Of a DNA stretch of 48,776 nt, positions 1-9,835 are shown in pieces. Source of the stretch: an uncultured Bacteroidales bacterium (GTDB lineage Bacteria; Bacteroidota; Bacteroidia; Bacteroidales; P3); contig CAJONE010000007.1 of NCBI GenBank assembly GCA_905235855.1, forward strand, positions 2,816 through 51,591. Direction: 5' to 3'. The notes below the pieces were generated by a model. It was not told where the DNA came from and did not search any database. It worked only from the letters and a program-made list of their open reading frames with translations. Numbering within the stretch: position 1 is the stretch's first letter; the number at the start of each line of letters is the position of its first letter. The position numbers and the translations under genes are program-made.

Positions 1-901
1 TCCATCCCTCGAACTTGTGGCTGTTGTCGGCTGGGGTGTAGGCTGCATTGACTGTGTACGACTTGTCGGGAGTGCCCTCATCGTAGAGGTAGGACACCTC
101 ACCGGTGGCTATGACCACATTGTTCTCGTCGAGATAGGTGACCGAGTAGGCCTTGAAGAGCATGGCGTAGAAGTGGAGTTCGGTGCCGTCGGTCACACCG
201 GCGGCAAGCCTGTTGCGTACGCTGTCGCGCACCATGCCGAATGTCATTCCGGCGGCGACATCGGCGGCGCCATAGCCGGCGTTGGCCGTCCAGCCTGCGA
301 ACTGGACACCCGACGGGATGGTGCCGACTCCCGGATGGTAAACCACACGGTCGAAGTCGCCATGCGACACGTCGGCACTCTTGACATAAACAGCGACCTC
401 GGAACCGTCGCCCCTATGAAAATAGACCTTCAGACGCGCGTAGTCGCCAGCCTCGGCGATGATGTAGACCGAAAAAGAATGGGCAGGAAATGTGATGGAG
501 CCATTTTGCGGCGCGACCGTGGCCACGAACTCGAGGCCGCCGGCGGCCTCGTGGTAGATATCGAGCAGCCGTCCGTCGACAAAAGCTGAGTCGGTCATCG
601 TAACCATGACAGGACGTTCGGGTTCGGGCTGCCACTCGCGACCGTCTTTCGACACATTGATGTCGTAGGCCCCATAAAGCCGATTGCCATTAGGCGATGA
701 ACGCCTGACAGCAGCGGCACTCACCGACGCATCCTGCAGACCGCTGACTTCGAGCTGCACAGCGGCAGAGGCGGATAGCGCATCCGGACCATTGGCAACC
801 GTCTGGCAAAACGATTTGCCGGCAAAAAGAAACATGGCGACAACAGCAAATATCAGACAAATGCCCGATTTACACGCAGAACACACATAGCTGTTCCGCA
901 C
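1..901 (-). CDS. Secreted surface protein with InlB-B-like repeat, N-terminal part only (runs off left edge)
   Basis: A reading frame without stops runs from about 901 to base 1 on the minus strand and has no stop codon inside the window. The likely start is GTG at 901, giving a basic/hydrophobic signal peptide that includes ICLIFAVVAMFLFAGKSFCQ; an ATG at 835 is possible but would cut that peptide short. The mature part contains QFAGWTANAGY, then FYAMLFKAYSVTYLDENN and, at the left edge, KFEGW. The pattern of GW motifs about 50-60 residues apart with YSVTYLDE strands resembles Listeria-Bacteroides (InlB B-type) repeat domains of large surface proteins. The function is unknown. Bases 902-1187, between this start and tyrS, hold no convincing gene; a weak -7-like AAACTTTG lies near 943-950 on the minus strand. 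The start codon is uncertain. Confidence 0.6.
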   Translation of the reverse strand, partial: MRNSYVCSACKSGICLIFAVVAMFLFAGKSFCQTVANGPDALSASAAVQLEVSGLQDASVSAAAVRRSSPNGNRLYGAYDINVSKDGREWQPEPERPVMVTMTDSAFVDGRLLDIYHEAAGGLEFVATVAPQNGSITFPAHSFSVYIIAEAGDYARLKVYFHRGDGSEVAVYVKSADVSHGDFDRVVYHPGVGTIPSGVQFAGWTANAGYGAADVAAGMTFGMVRDSVRNRLAAGVTDGTELHFYAMLFKAYSVTYLDENNVVIATGEVSYLYDEGTPDKSYTVNAAYTPADNSHKFEGW

Positions 902-1187
902 ATAAACCTGGCTGAAGCTGGCTATGTGTATTCTCTTTATTGCAAAGTTTTGTTTTTCCGATATGGTGAGGTCGGTATCTGGTGTTGTTGAACGCAAGGG
1001 TTTTGACGCAATCAGGAAACCCCATATAGATTTCAGCATTAATTGACTTTGGTGTTTGAAGTTTGTAATGAGAGTCGTTATTGTCTGTGAAGTATAACCG
1101 AAAGAGTCCGCGAAACTCGGTTCTGCATGCCATTCAACCGAACGCAGGCAGCCTTCTGACGCGATCTGCCGATCACTTTGGTTGGTG

Positions 1188-2474
1188 TCAATCCACTACA
1201 TTTACTATATAGTAGTTCTTCTTGCCCTTCTGGAACAGTAGCAGGCCGGAACGGAGTATGTCGTTCGACGAGATTTTATATTCTTCGCCTATCTTCTGCT
1301 TGTTGAGCGAGATGGAATTCTGCTTCAGCTCGCGACGGATTTCGCCCTTTGACGCAAACATGGCTGTCTCGGCGGCGCAAAGGTCCACTACACTTATGCC
1401 GCCATCGAGCAGAGAGCGACTTACGGTGAACTGCGGCACGCCATCGAAGACACTCAAAAGAGTGGCCCGGTCGAGCGTGTTGAGCTGCTCGGTGGTGCCT
1501 TTGCCGAAGAGCAGTTCGGATGCAGACACGGCAGTCTCGTAATCCTTGACACTATGCACCCGACAGGTGATATCCTTGGCAAGGGCTTTCTGTAGCACAC
1601 GACGTTCGGGTGCCTGCGCATGCTCGGCTTCGAGTGCCTCAATCTCCTCTTTCGACAGAAGGGTGAAGATACGAATATAGCGAGCTGTGTCTACATCGGA
1701 GCAGTTGAGCCAGAACTGGTAGAACTTGTAGGGCGACGTCTTCACGGGGTCGAGCCACACGTTGCCACCCTCGGTCTTGCCAAACTTGGTACCATCGGCC
1801 TTGGTTATGAGCGGACAGGTGAGTGCGTAGGCCTCGCCGCCTTCCATACGACGGATAAGCTCTGTGCCGGTGGTGATGTTGCCCCATTGGTCCGAACCAC
1901 CCATCTGCAGGCGGCAGCCCTTGGTGCGGTAGAGCGTAAGGTAGTCGAAGCCCTGAAGCAGCTGGTATGAAAATTCGGTAAACGAGATTCCCGTCTCGAT
2001 GCGTTTCTGCACCGAGTCCTTGGCCATCATGTAGTTCACCGTGATATGCTTGCCCACATCGCGGATAAAGTCGAGGAAGAGGTAGTCCTTCATCCAGTCG
2101 TAGTTGTTGAGTATCTCGGCACCGTTGTCTGGATTGTCGAAATCGAGAAATTTCTCGAGCTGTTTTTTGATGCAGTCCACGTTGTGCTGCACCTCGTCGG
2201 GAGTGAGCAGTCGTCGTTCGGCGGCCTTGAACGAGGGGTCGCCTATCATGCCCGTAGCGCCACCCACAACTGCCAAAGGTTTGTGGCCCGCAAGCTGCAG
2301 GTGTTTCAACAGCATAATGCTTACAAGGTGGCCTATATGAAGCGAGTCAGCAGTGGGGTCAATACCCACATAGGCGGTGGTACGCTCTTTGGCAAGCTGC
2401 TCCTCGGTGCCGGGCATCATGGTGTGGATCATGTTGCGCCAGCGAAGTTCTTTCACTAAGTCTTTGTTCATCAA
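1188..2474 (-). CDS. tyrS: Tyrosyl-tRNA synthetase
   Basis: Class I aminoacyl-tRNA synthetase that charges tRNA-Tyr in the cytoplasm. The 428-residue length fits bacterial TyrRS. The ATP-binding HIGH motif is at residues 46-49 (DSLHIGHL) and the KMSKS-equivalent loop is KFGKT at 230-234. The tyrosine-binding and dimer segment [10 protein letters not shown] is at 190-199. An S4-like RNA-binding domain occupies the last 70 residues or so (around residue 360 onward). The ATG at 2474 is the first in frame and gives the usual start about 45 residues before HIGH. It lies downstream of the T9SS cargo gene on the same strand, separated by 161 bp that contain a probable terminator, so it is probably transcribed on its own. 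Confidence 0.98.
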   Translation of the reverse strand: MMNKDLVKELRWRNMIHTMMPGTEEQLAKERTTAYVGIDPTADSLHIGHLVSIMLLKHLQLAGHKPLAVVGGATGMIGDPSFKAAERRLLTPDEVQHNVDCIKKQLEKFLDFDNPDNGAEILNNYDWMKDYLFLDFIRDVGKHITVNYMMAKDSVQKRIETGISFTEFSYQLLQGFDYLTLYRTKGCRLQMGGSDQWGNITTGTELIRRMEGGEAYALTCPLITKADGTKFGKTEGGNVWLDPVKTSPYKFYQFWLNCSDVDTARYIRIFTLLSKEEIEALEAEHAQAPERRVLQKALAKDITCRVHSVKDYETAVSASELLFGKGTTEQLNTLDRATLLSVFDGVPQFTVSRSLLDGGISVVDLCAAETAMFASKGEIRRELKQNSISLNKQKIGEEYKISSNDILRSGLLLFQKGKKNYYIVNVVD

Positions 2475-2579
2475 TCAAATTAGTATATATGTTAAAACAA
2501 GTTGTTATGCAATATCTGACACTGATTAAGTTGTGGCATTTTGAGTTTTTGCCATTCTGCGCACTTTGGCGATTTAAAT

Positions 2580-2620
2580 TAAAAAAGGGGTGACAGCCTG
2601 AAAGCCTCGACCCTTTTTGC
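2580..2620 (-). terminator. Probable rho-independent terminator of the T9SS cargo gene
   Basis: On the minus strand AAAAAGGGT and ACCCCTTTTT arms (one bulged base) flank a loop of about 22 nt and end in a T-rich run. It sits 16 bp beyond the stop codon at 2636. The loop is long, so the strength is uncertain. Confidence 0.5.
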
Positions 2621-2635
2621 AGTATACCAAATCAT

Positions 2636-5635
2636 TTATCTTACCACAAGTTTGGTGGTGGCGGTGGCTTTGCCACAGACCACGTTGACCAGATAGACAC
2701 CCTTGCGCAGGCGCTGGCAGTTGAGCTGTTTCTGGTGGTTGCCCTCGGTCAGCAGGCCGTAGTTCTCTTCGGTAACCATGCGTCCACTCATGTCGTAGAC
2801 ACGCACCATGGCGTTGCCGCTTTCGGCTACATTGAGGTCGATAGTCGTAAAGGCAGATGCCGGATTGGGATAGATAGCAACGCTGTTGGCATTGGCATCA
2901 ATCGGCTGCGGCACATCGAGCAGCGGCGGATAAAGCGTGCTGTCTTTATCGGTGACATACTGCAGATCCATGAAGATGCCGCGACCGTAGGTGCCGAAAT
3001 ACATGGCATTGGGGTACTTTGTCTTGCTATAGACATTGTTTTCGGCATTGATACCGGTATGTGTCACAAGCGACACACTGGGAAGATTCCAGGTTTGCTG
3101 GTGGATTGCGGTGACTGGCACGCCTTTGAAGTCGCCATATATCTGCCAGTTGGGGGTGCCGTTGAGACTTGCAGTCTGGAAAACGCCGTCCTCGGTGCCA
3201 ATATAGAGAGCGCCGGTTGTGTACTCGACCAACGAGGAGTAGGCAGGTATCTTGGCCGCACCCACCGACTTGGCCGAGGCTGTATAACTGGTCTGCGTTG
3301 CATTGTCGAAAACTATGACATTCGGCTCGGAGTCGTCGAAACCGCCAAAGGTGACCACGAGACAGTCCTTGCCGTCGCGCTGGTCGACCGTCATCGAAGT
3401 GACCGGACGGCTGAAGAATGCGTTGCCGTTGAATTTCAGTGTGTCCCTATCCATAAGGCATTGGGGAGAAAGGTAGTTGAAGTAGAGGCTTGTCGCACTG
3501 TTGGTGTCGTTGAGTTCGATGCTGTTAAGTCCTCTTACGCGCAATATACAATAGGCTTTGTGCGTAGTGTCGGAGACGGCTGCATAGGCTGCATCGCCAT
3601 TACGCGACATGGCCACATGGCGGAAGTCGTAACCGTCGGAGGCACTGGCGCTGAAGAGTTTCGCCCACTGCATGGTTCCGGCGTAGTTGCCCGCTGCATG
3701 TTCTTCTGACGACCACACCCTTCTGAAATCCATTGGGTTCCACGCCATCAGCACCGTGCTGTAGTATTTTGTGCCCGACCTGTACTTGGCGGTAAGCAGC
3801 ACACGGCTATGGAACGGCGACTGTATCGCGAGTTCCGTATGGTCAGCCGTCAGACGGTAGTTCTCGGTGAAAGTATACTCAAACGGATAGCCGAAGAACG
3901 AGGGGTGGGAAAGCATCATCTTGTCGCCCGGACGGATGTCGTAAGGCAGCGGATTGAAAACCCTGTCGATGGGACGTCCCGCATCGTCGAGCGAGTCTTT
4001 CTTGTTGAGCTGTATTCTCTCATTGCCGCGGATTATGACACCCAAAGTGTCAAGGCGCACACGCAAAGTGTCGTGAATATCTGTATTGTTCATGGTTTCC
4101 CAAAGCACGAGCGAGGGTTTGGTATAGCCGAGGGTAGTAATATTGCTGAGAAACTCCTGGCCAGTGGTCCACGTCTGGGTCTGGGTGTAGTCGCTGTAGT
4201 CGTTGTAGGTGCGACCGAAGTTCATCCCGTCGGCCGAAAGTATGAGGCCGCGATGTATTGTCGGTCTGACCTGCTGAAACTGCGACGCGGCTGGTTGAGA
4301 TCCGCTGCCAGTAAAAATAATGTTGGCACTGCTGTTGATGTCGGCGTTGTATTCTCCCGAACGGGCAGCCACAAACGGGCTGGCCAAATCGGAGGCACCC
4401 ATAATCAACGAACCGTCGGGGCAAACTGCAAAGTCTACCACAGGGACGGTATTCAAGCCATAGGAAATGTTTTCAAAGAGGTCGAGGCTGCTGCTTTGGT
4501 ATACGCCACCGTTGGTTGCGATGAAGAATTTGTCTCCGGCCTGCAGTATCTGCTTGATGCCCGAGTGTACAGCCATAGGATTGTTATAGACATAAGACAT
4601 ATAGTCGCCCATGTTGAGCGACGACTCGCTGTTGGAATTTTTGGTCCACTGGTAGATCGAGTTGTCGACATAGCCCTTGCCTGTCCAGATGGTTTCACCA
4701 CCTATATATATCTTTTTGCTATCGTTGGCGTCTACCACAATGTCGCCGCAGATATTGCCGTTTCGGCGGCTTGTGAACGGAGTAACCGATGAAGTGTTGA
4801 GCTGAAGCCAAGTCTGCTGGTCGCGTGTCAGATAAACCCCAGTGAAAGCACCTTTCTGACTGAACACCATGGCGTAAAGATATGTCGCACTGGACGGAGA
4901 GACTGCAATCTTGACATTGCCGCCGGCATTGGAGAACAGCGGCTCGTTGGTGGTGATGCACACCGGAGCGGCTACGCTTGACGCATCCTCGACGTTAGAG
5001 ATGCGGTAGATGGCACCGGGGATGGTGAAATAAAGCATTTTTCTGGTAGGCACAACCTCGATATCGCGGATAGCAGCGTCGAACACCTTTGTATAAGTCG
5101 CCCAGTCGTCGGTGGTGGTGTAAAGTCCGTTCTCGGTTGCTGCGAACTGACGGTGGATAGAGCCGTTTTCGCTCTCATACAAGGACAGTTCGTTCACGAA
5201 ATAGAAGTCGCTATTGCCTGCAGCGGCGGGGTCGACCAGCTGGGTGAAAGCTCCATTCTGAAACTTCCAGATGCCGCGTCCGCGCGAAGCCATATCGGCC
5301 GTGTCGATACCTACGAGATAGCCGCTCTCGCCAGTTCCGACAAAGATGCTGCCGTTGCTGTGCCTGACCATGGAAGTGACAGGCAACGTGAGATTTGAAC
5401 CATCGGCAAGAGTGCAGGGCACTGTCTGCCAGGCTTGCAACGAGTTGTTGAGGCTTTTCTTGAAAATGCCACCCAAAGCAGTACCGGCATAGACAGTTTC
5501 GCCGTCGACAAGCACACACGAAACCCTACCGCCAATGTTGTTCGGGCCTATTTCCTGCAGTTGCGCATTGGCAACAGGCGAAAAACAAAGCAACAGGCCA
5601 GCAAAAAGGCCGAGAAGTAATTCTTTACTTTTCAT
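2636..5635 (-). CDS. T9SS-exported beta-propeller-like protein with type A C-terminal sorting domain
   Basis: A 999-residue secreted protein. Residues 1-24 form a signal peptide (LLLGLFAGLLLCFSPVANAQ). The body contains repeated blades of the type seen in sialidase/BNR or YVTN-like propellers (VYAGTALGGIFKKS, IFVGTGESGYL, FIATNGGVYQSS, LYIGTEDGVFQT, MYFGTYGRGIFMD). The last 80 residues or so match the T9SS type A sorting domain: VAIYPNPAS, then VYDMSGRMV, and a final KGVYLVNV ending in KLVVR. This domain is normally cleaved at the cell surface after export. No catalytic motif is recognisable, so the function is unknown; surface binding or a structural role is an inference. A good promoter lies at 5689-5718 and the gene is divergent from the Bat operon. 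Confidence 0.88.
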   Translation of the reverse strand: MKSKELLLGLFAGLLLCFSPVANAQLQEIGPNNIGGRVSCVLVDGETVYAGTALGGIFKKSLNNSLQAWQTVPCTLADGSNLTLPVTSMVRHSNGSIFVGTGESGYLVGIDTADMASRGRGIWKFQNGAFTQLVDPAAAGNSDFYFVNELSLYESENGSIHRQFAATENGLYTTTDDWATYTKVFDAAIRDIEVVPTRKMLYFTIPGAIYRISNVEDASSVAAPVCITTNEPLFSNAGGNVKIAVSPSSATYLYAMVFSQKGAFTGVYLTRDQQTWLQLNTSSVTPFTSRRNGNICGDIVVDANDSKKIYIGGETIWTGKGYVDNSIYQWTKNSNSESSLNMGDYMSYVYNNPMAVHSGIKQILQAGDKFFIATNGGVYQSSSLDLFENISYGLNTVPVVDFAVCPDGSLIMGASDLASPFVAARSGEYNADINSSANIIFTGSGSQPAASQFQQVRPTIHRGLILSADGMNFGRTYNDYSDYTQTQTWTTGQEFLSNITTLGYTKPSLVLWETMNNTDIHDTLRVRLDTLGVIIRGNERIQLNKKDSLDDAGRPIDRVFNPLPYDIRPGDKMMLSHPSFFGYPFEYTFTENYRLTADHTELAIQSPFHSRVLLTAKYRSGTKYYSTVLMAWNPMDFRRVWSSEEHAAGNYAGTMQWAKLFSASASDGYDFRHVAMSRNGDAAYAAVSDTTHKAYCILRVRGLNSIELNDTNSATSLYFNYLSPQCLMDRDTLKFNGNAFFSRPVTSMTVDQRDGKDCLVVTFGGFDDSEPNVIVFDNATQTSYTASAKSVGAAKIPAYSSLVEYTTGALYIGTEDGVFQTASLNGTPNWQIYGDFKGVPVTAIHQQTWNLPSVSLVTHTGINAENNVYSKTKYPNAMYFGTYGRGIFMDLQYVTDKDSTLYPPLLDVPQPIDANANSVAIYPNPASAFTTIDLNVAESGNAMVRVYDMSGRMVTEENYGLLTEGNHQKQLNCQRLRKGVYLVNVVCGKATATTKLVVR

Positions 5636-5688
5636 AAGTTATTATTGATTAATTTGTTACTTATCACAAACGGTCATACAATAGATAG

Positions 5689-5718
5689 CAAAGATAGTAT
5701 TTTTTTTTCTAAAACAAA
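5689..5718 (-). promoter_or_regulatory. Bacteroidota sigma-70 promoter for the T9SS cargo gene
   Basis: On the minus strand TTTG (5718-5715) is followed after 18 nt by TATCTTTG (5696-5689). This matches the Bacteroides -33/-7 consensus TTTG-N19-TAnnTTTG and lies 54 bp upstream of the ATG. Confidence 0.75.
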
Positions 5719-5887
5719 CCTTTAGGGAAAAAAAGTGTCATTTTGCGTCGTATAGTGCAGAAACGGAACCGAATCAGCATCATTGGCACACCGGTTGCAC
5801 ACCGCAAAAAAATTAAACTTGTCACAATAAAGGAAAACCGTAGGCGTTTTTGTTTCAAACGGACAAATATTTAACCCTACATAAATT

Positions 5888-6883
5888 ATGAACGAGACAG
5901 TGAACATACAGGAACTCAACGAGCGCATTGAACGCGAGAGTGCCTTTGTCGATGCGCTGGTTATGGAACTGCGCAAGAACATTATCGGACAGAAACACAT
6001 GGTAGAGAGCATGATGATTGGCCTGTTGAGCAACGGCCACATACTGCTCGAAGGTGTGCCAGGTCTTGCAAAGACCTTGACCATAACAAGTTTGGCACAA
6101 GCCATCGACGCAAAGTTCAGCCGCATACAGTTCACACCAGACCTGCTGCCGGCTGACCTTATCGGTACGCTTATCTACAGCCAGAAAAACGAGAATTTTA
6201 TGGTGAAAAAGGGACCGATTTTCTCAAACTTCATCCTTGCTGACGAAATAAACCGTGCGCCGGCAAAGGTGCAAAGCGCACTGCTCGAGGCAATGCAGGA
6301 ACGACAGGTAACGATAGGCGAGGCAACCTACAAACTCGATGAACCTTTCTTGGTGATGGCCACGCAAAACCCCATTGAACAAGAAGGCACCTATCCACTG
6401 CCCGAAGCTCAGGTTGACCGTTTCATGCTGAAAGTGGTTATAAACTATCCGCAACGCGACGAGGAACGGCAAATCCTGCACAAGAGCATCCACAATGAAT
6501 TCGAAAAACAGCGTCCGATACTGAAACCCGACGACATCATCAAGGCTCGACAGGTGGTGGCGGACGTGTATATGGACGAGAAGATTGAAAACTACATCAC
6601 CGACATAGTGTTCGCCTCGCGCTACCCCGAACAGTACGGTCTCGACAAACTGAAAGGACTTATCAGCTACGGAGCCTCGCCGCGCGGCAGCATCAACCTG
6701 GCGCTTGCCGCACGGTCGTATGCTTTCATCAAGCGCCGCGGCTACGTAATCCCCGAAGATGTGCGCGCCGTCGCCATGGACGTGCTGCGCCACCGCATTG
6801 GACTGACCTACGAGGCGGAGGCCGAGAACATCACCAGCGAAGAGATGGTGAACGAGATTTTGAACAGAGTGGACGTTCCCTAA
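5888..6883 (+). CDS. moxR: MoxR-family AAA+ ATPase, first gene of the Bat operon
   Basis: A cytoplasmic AAA+ chaperone of the MoxR group, 331 residues, the usual size. Walker A is GVPGLAKT at residues 56-63, Walker B LADE at 117-120, and sensor 1 is in MATQNPIEQEGTYPLPEAQ. The C-terminal AAA lid follows. MoxR proteins are typically paired with vWA-domain proteins, whose metal-dependent folding or assembly they are thought to help, and here seven bat-type ORFs follow on the same strand. The next gene starts 61 bp downstream. The 252 bp between this gene and the divergent T9SS gene hold the upstream promoter. For this operon only weak boxes are visible, such as TAAACTTG at 5814-5821. Confidence 0.95.
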   Translation: MNETVNIQELNERIERESAFVDALVMELRKNIIGQKHMVESMMIGLLSNGHILLEGVPGLAKTLTITSLAQAIDAKFSRIQFTPDLLPADLIGTLIYSQKNENFMVKKGPIFSNFILADEINRAPAKVQSALLEAMQERQVTIGEATYKLDEPFLVMATQNPIEQEGTYPLPEAQVDRFMLKVVINYPQRDEERQILHKSIHNEFEKQRPILKPDDIIKARQVVADVYMDEKIENYITDIVFASRYPEQYGLDKLKGLISYGASPRGSINLALAARSYAFIKRRGYVIPEDVRAVAMDVLRHRIGLTYEAEAENITSEEMVNEILNRVDVP

Positions 6884-6944
6884 CGAATGACGATTGATAC
6901 CACTGAATCTATAAAGGTTAGAAGTACTGGAAAGGATTGAAATC

Positions 6945-7808
6945 ATGGATGAAGATATTCTGAAGAAAGTACGGAAAATTGAGATAAAGGCACGCGGGCT
7001 GTCGCAACAGATGTTTTCGGGCGAGTATCACAGCGCGTTCAAAGGCCACGGCATGGCTTTCAGCGAAGTGAGAGAATACCAGTATGGCGATGACGTGAGA
7101 GATATCGACTGGAATGTGACGGCAAGGCTTAACCACCCGTATGTGAAAGTGTTTGAGGAAGAACGCGAGATGACGGTAATGCTACTGGTGGACGTGAGCG
7201 GGAGCAACCGATTCGGCACCCACCACCAGTTTAAGGAGGAACTGGTGGCAGAAGTGGCGGCAACGCTCGCATTCTCAGCCATTCAGAACAACGACAAGGT
7301 TGGGGTGATAATGTTCAGCGACCGGATTGAGAAATTCATTCCACCGAAAAAAGGAAGCACCCACATACTGCGTATCATACGCGAGCTGATAACTTTCCGT
7401 CCGCAAAGCAACGGAACCGACATCACCACGGCTCTAAAGTACTTCACCAACGTGATAAAGAAACGCTGCACAGCGTTCCTGCTGAGCGATTTCTATGACG
7501 ACGGTTATGACGAGGCTCTGAAGATAGCAGCCGAAAAACACGACCTGGTGGCAATCCGGGTGGCCGACGAAAAGGAAAAGCGGTTGCCCGACCTCGGACT
7601 GGTGAAGTTCTACGACCCTGAAAGCGCCACAACGCTGTGGGTGGACACTTCGAGCCGCGAAACTCGCGAGCAGTTCGCCAAGTCGTACTCGGCCTACGAA
7701 AACACTGTGCATACAACCATGAAACGCTACGGCATTGACAACACCGAGGTGCTTACCGGCGAAGATTTCGTAAAACCGCTGCTGAAACTGTTCAAGATGA
7801 GAGGTTAG
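6945..7808 (+). CDS. DUF58 protein with degenerate vWA fold
   Basis: 287 residues, no signal peptide or membrane segment, so probably cytoplasmic. The N-terminal part carries the DUF58 hallmark REYQYGDDVRDIDWNVTAR (residues 43-61). A vWA-like core starts at MLLVDVSGSNRFG, with DVSGS at 83-87 as the MIDAS-type metal site. DUF58 proteins sit between MoxR and BatA in most Bat operons and are presumed clients or partners of the ATPase. It follows moxR by 61 bp and precedes the membrane-anchored gene by 55 bp. No enzymatic activity is known for the family. Confidence 0.9.
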   Translation: MDEDILKKVRKIEIKARGLSQQMFSGEYHSAFKGHGMAFSEVREYQYGDDVRDIDWNVTARLNHPYVKVFEEEREMTVMLLVDVSGSNRFGTHHQFKEELVAEVAATLAFSAIQNNDKVGVIMFSDRIEKFIPPKKGSTHILRIIRELITFRPQSNGTDITTALKYFTNVIKKRCTAFLLSDFYDDGYDEALKIAAEKHDLVAIRVADEKEKRLPDLGLVKFYDPESATTLWVDTSSRETREQFAKSYSAYENTVHTTMKRYGIDNTEVLTGEDFVKPLLKLFKMRG

Positions 7809-7863
7809 GACTATTTGGGCGGGACATCCAAAAACCGTGTACAAGACCCCATACGAGAAAACC

Positions 7864-8748
7864 ATGATGAAACGATTTTTTTTATTAGCGTCCGCCCTTG
7901 CGGTGTGGCCCTGGGCTATGGCGCAGGTGATATACCAACTGGACACCAACAACATAACCATAGGCGACCAAGTGACGCTGAGCATAAGCGGCACTGAAAA
8001 CTACCGAACGCTCGAAGAACTGAACCAAAACGGCGTCGTGGCACTGAAACAATGGTACGACACAGTCAAGGGTGTGCAATACACCACCCTGACAAGTTTC
8101 GACGAGGGCGAACACAGCATAAGACTCGACACTGAAGACTCGCTGGTGCTGGCTGTCAAAGATGTTGAAGGTGTTGACACTGTAAACGTACAAATCAAGG
8201 ACATAGCTCCCATCATAACGGTAAAATACACGTTTTGGGAGATATTCCGCTGGATACTGATCGGGCTGGCGGCGGCAATGCTGATTGCGGCAATCGTATA
8301 TGCAGTGAAACGCATTAAGGCACACAAACCCATCATAGAGCTGCATCCTGAACCTATAATACCACCCGACAAAAGAGCCCTGAAAGCACTGGAGGAGTTG
8401 AGGCGCAAAGAGCTGTGGCAGTCGGGCAAGGTGAAAGAGTACTACACCGACTTGACCGACATAGTGCGCCGTTACTTGGAAGAGGGATGGGGCATCAACT
8501 CGACCGACATGACAAGCGACGAGACCCTGGAGGCCTACCACGACAGCAAGGCCTACGACGAAACCTGTGAATCGAAGCTGCGACAAATGCTGCACACCGC
8601 CGATATGGTGAAGTTTGCCAAGGGCGAACCGCTGCCCAACGAGCACACTCAGGCGATGACCCACGCCGTGGAATTTGTGGACACGCTGGCAAACAAAACC
8701 AAACAGCCAACCACTGGCGAACAAAAGCCGACCGTCAACCCGCAATAA
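7864..8748 (+). CDS. Exported single-span membrane protein of the Bat operon
   Basis: The ATG at 7864 (or 7867) gives a clean signal peptide, KRFFLLASALAVWPWAMAQ; an in-frame ATG at 7837 would add a polar extension in front and is less likely. About 100 periplasmic residues follow, then one membrane span (WILIGLAAAMLIAAIVYAV) around residues 128-147. The cytoplasmic tail contains RKELWQSGKVKEYYTDLTDI and IVRRYLEEGWGI, the segment also found after the membrane span of BatD. This gene type regularly lies between the DUF58 protein and BatA in Bacteroidota. It is probably a BatD-like adaptor; its biochemical role is unknown. Confidence 0.82.
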   Translation: MMKRFFLLASALAVWPWAMAQVIYQLDTNNITIGDQVTLSISGTENYRTLEELNQNGVVALKQWYDTVKGVQYTTLTSFDEGEHSIRLDTEDSLVLAVKDVEGVDTVNVQIKDIAPIITVKYTFWEIFRWILIGLAAAMLIAAIVYAVKRIKAHKPIIELHPEPIIPPDKRALKALEELRRKELWQSGKVKEYYTDLTDIVRRYLEEGWGINSTDMTSDETLEAYHDSKAYDETCESKLRQMLHTADMVKFAKGEPLPNEHTQAMTHAVEFVDTLANKTKQPTTGEQKPTVNPQ

Positions 8749-8781
8749 ACAGAACCTTCTATCAACTTTCAACTTTTTACG

Positions 8782-9768
8782 ATGCATAATCTGACATTCC
8801 AACATCCATGGGTATTGTGGTTCCTGTTTCTGGTGCCGCTACTCGTGGCATGGTACATATTCAGATACCGCAAGCAGAAAGCGGCCCTACAGTTCTCAAA
8901 CATTGGCCTGTTCAAGGGATTCAACAAGACCATGCGACAACGCCTACGCCACCTGCCCTACGCACTGCGCATGGTGGCAGTCGCGGCGATAATAGTGGCG
9001 CTGGCGCGACCGCAAAGCCAGCTGAGCCGCGAGGAAATGAACGTTGACGGTATCGACATCGTGCTTGCAATCGATGTGAGCGGCAGCATGATGGCCGAGG
9101 ATTTTAAACCAACCCGCCTGGAAGCAGCCAAAAGCGTGGCCGCAGAGTTCATCAACGGACGCAGCGAAGACCGCATAGGCCTGGTGGTGTTCGCGGGCGA
9201 GGCCTTCACTCAGGTGCCCGTGACCATCGACCACCACATTCTGCTTTCGCAACTGGGCGAGGTGAAAAGCGGCACCATACGCGACGGCACCGCCCTGGGC
9301 GACGGACTGGCGGTAGCCATAAACCGCATAAAGAACAGCGAGGCAAAGAGCAAAGTGATTATCCTGCTAACCGACGGAGTGAACAACCAGGGCAGCATTG
9401 ACCCGCGCAGCGCTGCCGAAATGGCAGCCCTGTACGGCATACGACTCTACACCATAGGCGTCGGCACCAACGGACGCTCGGTCGCTCATGCCGCCGACGG
9501 CACAAGATATTACGTGCCATGCGAAATCGACGAGAACCTGCTTGGACAAATGGCCACCTCGACCAACGAAGGACAGTATTTCCGCGCCAAGGACAAAAAG
9601 GCTCTGAAAAACATCTTCTCTCAAATCGACAATATGGAAAAAACCAAAATAAACGTGACCCAATACCGCCAAACCAAAGACGAGTTTATACCGTTTATCA
9701 TGATAGCCCTCATAGCATTCGCGCTGGAGCTTCTGCTCGGAATGGCCTACTTCAGAACGACACCATGA
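8782..9768 (+). CDS. batA: BatA, membrane-anchored vWA protein
   Basis: 328 residues. The architecture is typical of BatA: N-terminal span (VLWFLFLVPLLVAWYIF), second span (MVAVAAIIVALA), a vWA domain from residue about 92 to 290, and a C-terminal span (FIMIALIAFALELLLGM). The MIDAS motif DVSGS is intact at 98-102, and TDGVNN supplies a further metal-site aspartate. BatA and BatB are thought to form a complex in the inner membrane that helps tolerance to oxygen or envelope stress. It is 33 bp after the preceding gene and 67 bp before batB, so co-transcription is likely. Confidence 0.93.
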   Translation: MHNLTFQHPWVLWFLFLVPLLVAWYIFRYRKQKAALQFSNIGLFKGFNKTMRQRLRHLPYALRMVAVAAIIVALARPQSQLSREEMNVDGIDIVLAIDVSGSMMAEDFKPTRLEAAKSVAAEFINGRSEDRIGLVVFAGEAFTQVPVTIDHHILLSQLGEVKSGTIRDGTALGDGLAVAINRIKNSEAKSKVIILLTDGVNNQGSIDPRSAAEMAALYGIRLYTIGVGTNGRSVAHAADGTRYYVPCEIDENLLGQMATSTNEGQYFRAKDKKALKNIFSQIDNMEKTKINVTQYRQTKDEFIPFIMIALIAFALELLLGMAYFRTTP

Positions 9769-9835
9769 GATTTCGCCTCCGAACTCCAAGTACTGTTTTT
9801 TCACTCAAACGTTCACGCATTCAAGCAATCCTACA

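Noticed and set aside
870-1133. 87-codon minus-strand frame ahead of the edge gene
   Set aside because: It overlaps the signal peptide region of the partial gene in another frame and has no family features.
2735-3709. Long plus-strand open frames opposite the T9SS cargo gene
   Set aside because: They are antisense frames of a clearly coding minus-strand gene and show no recognisable protein features.
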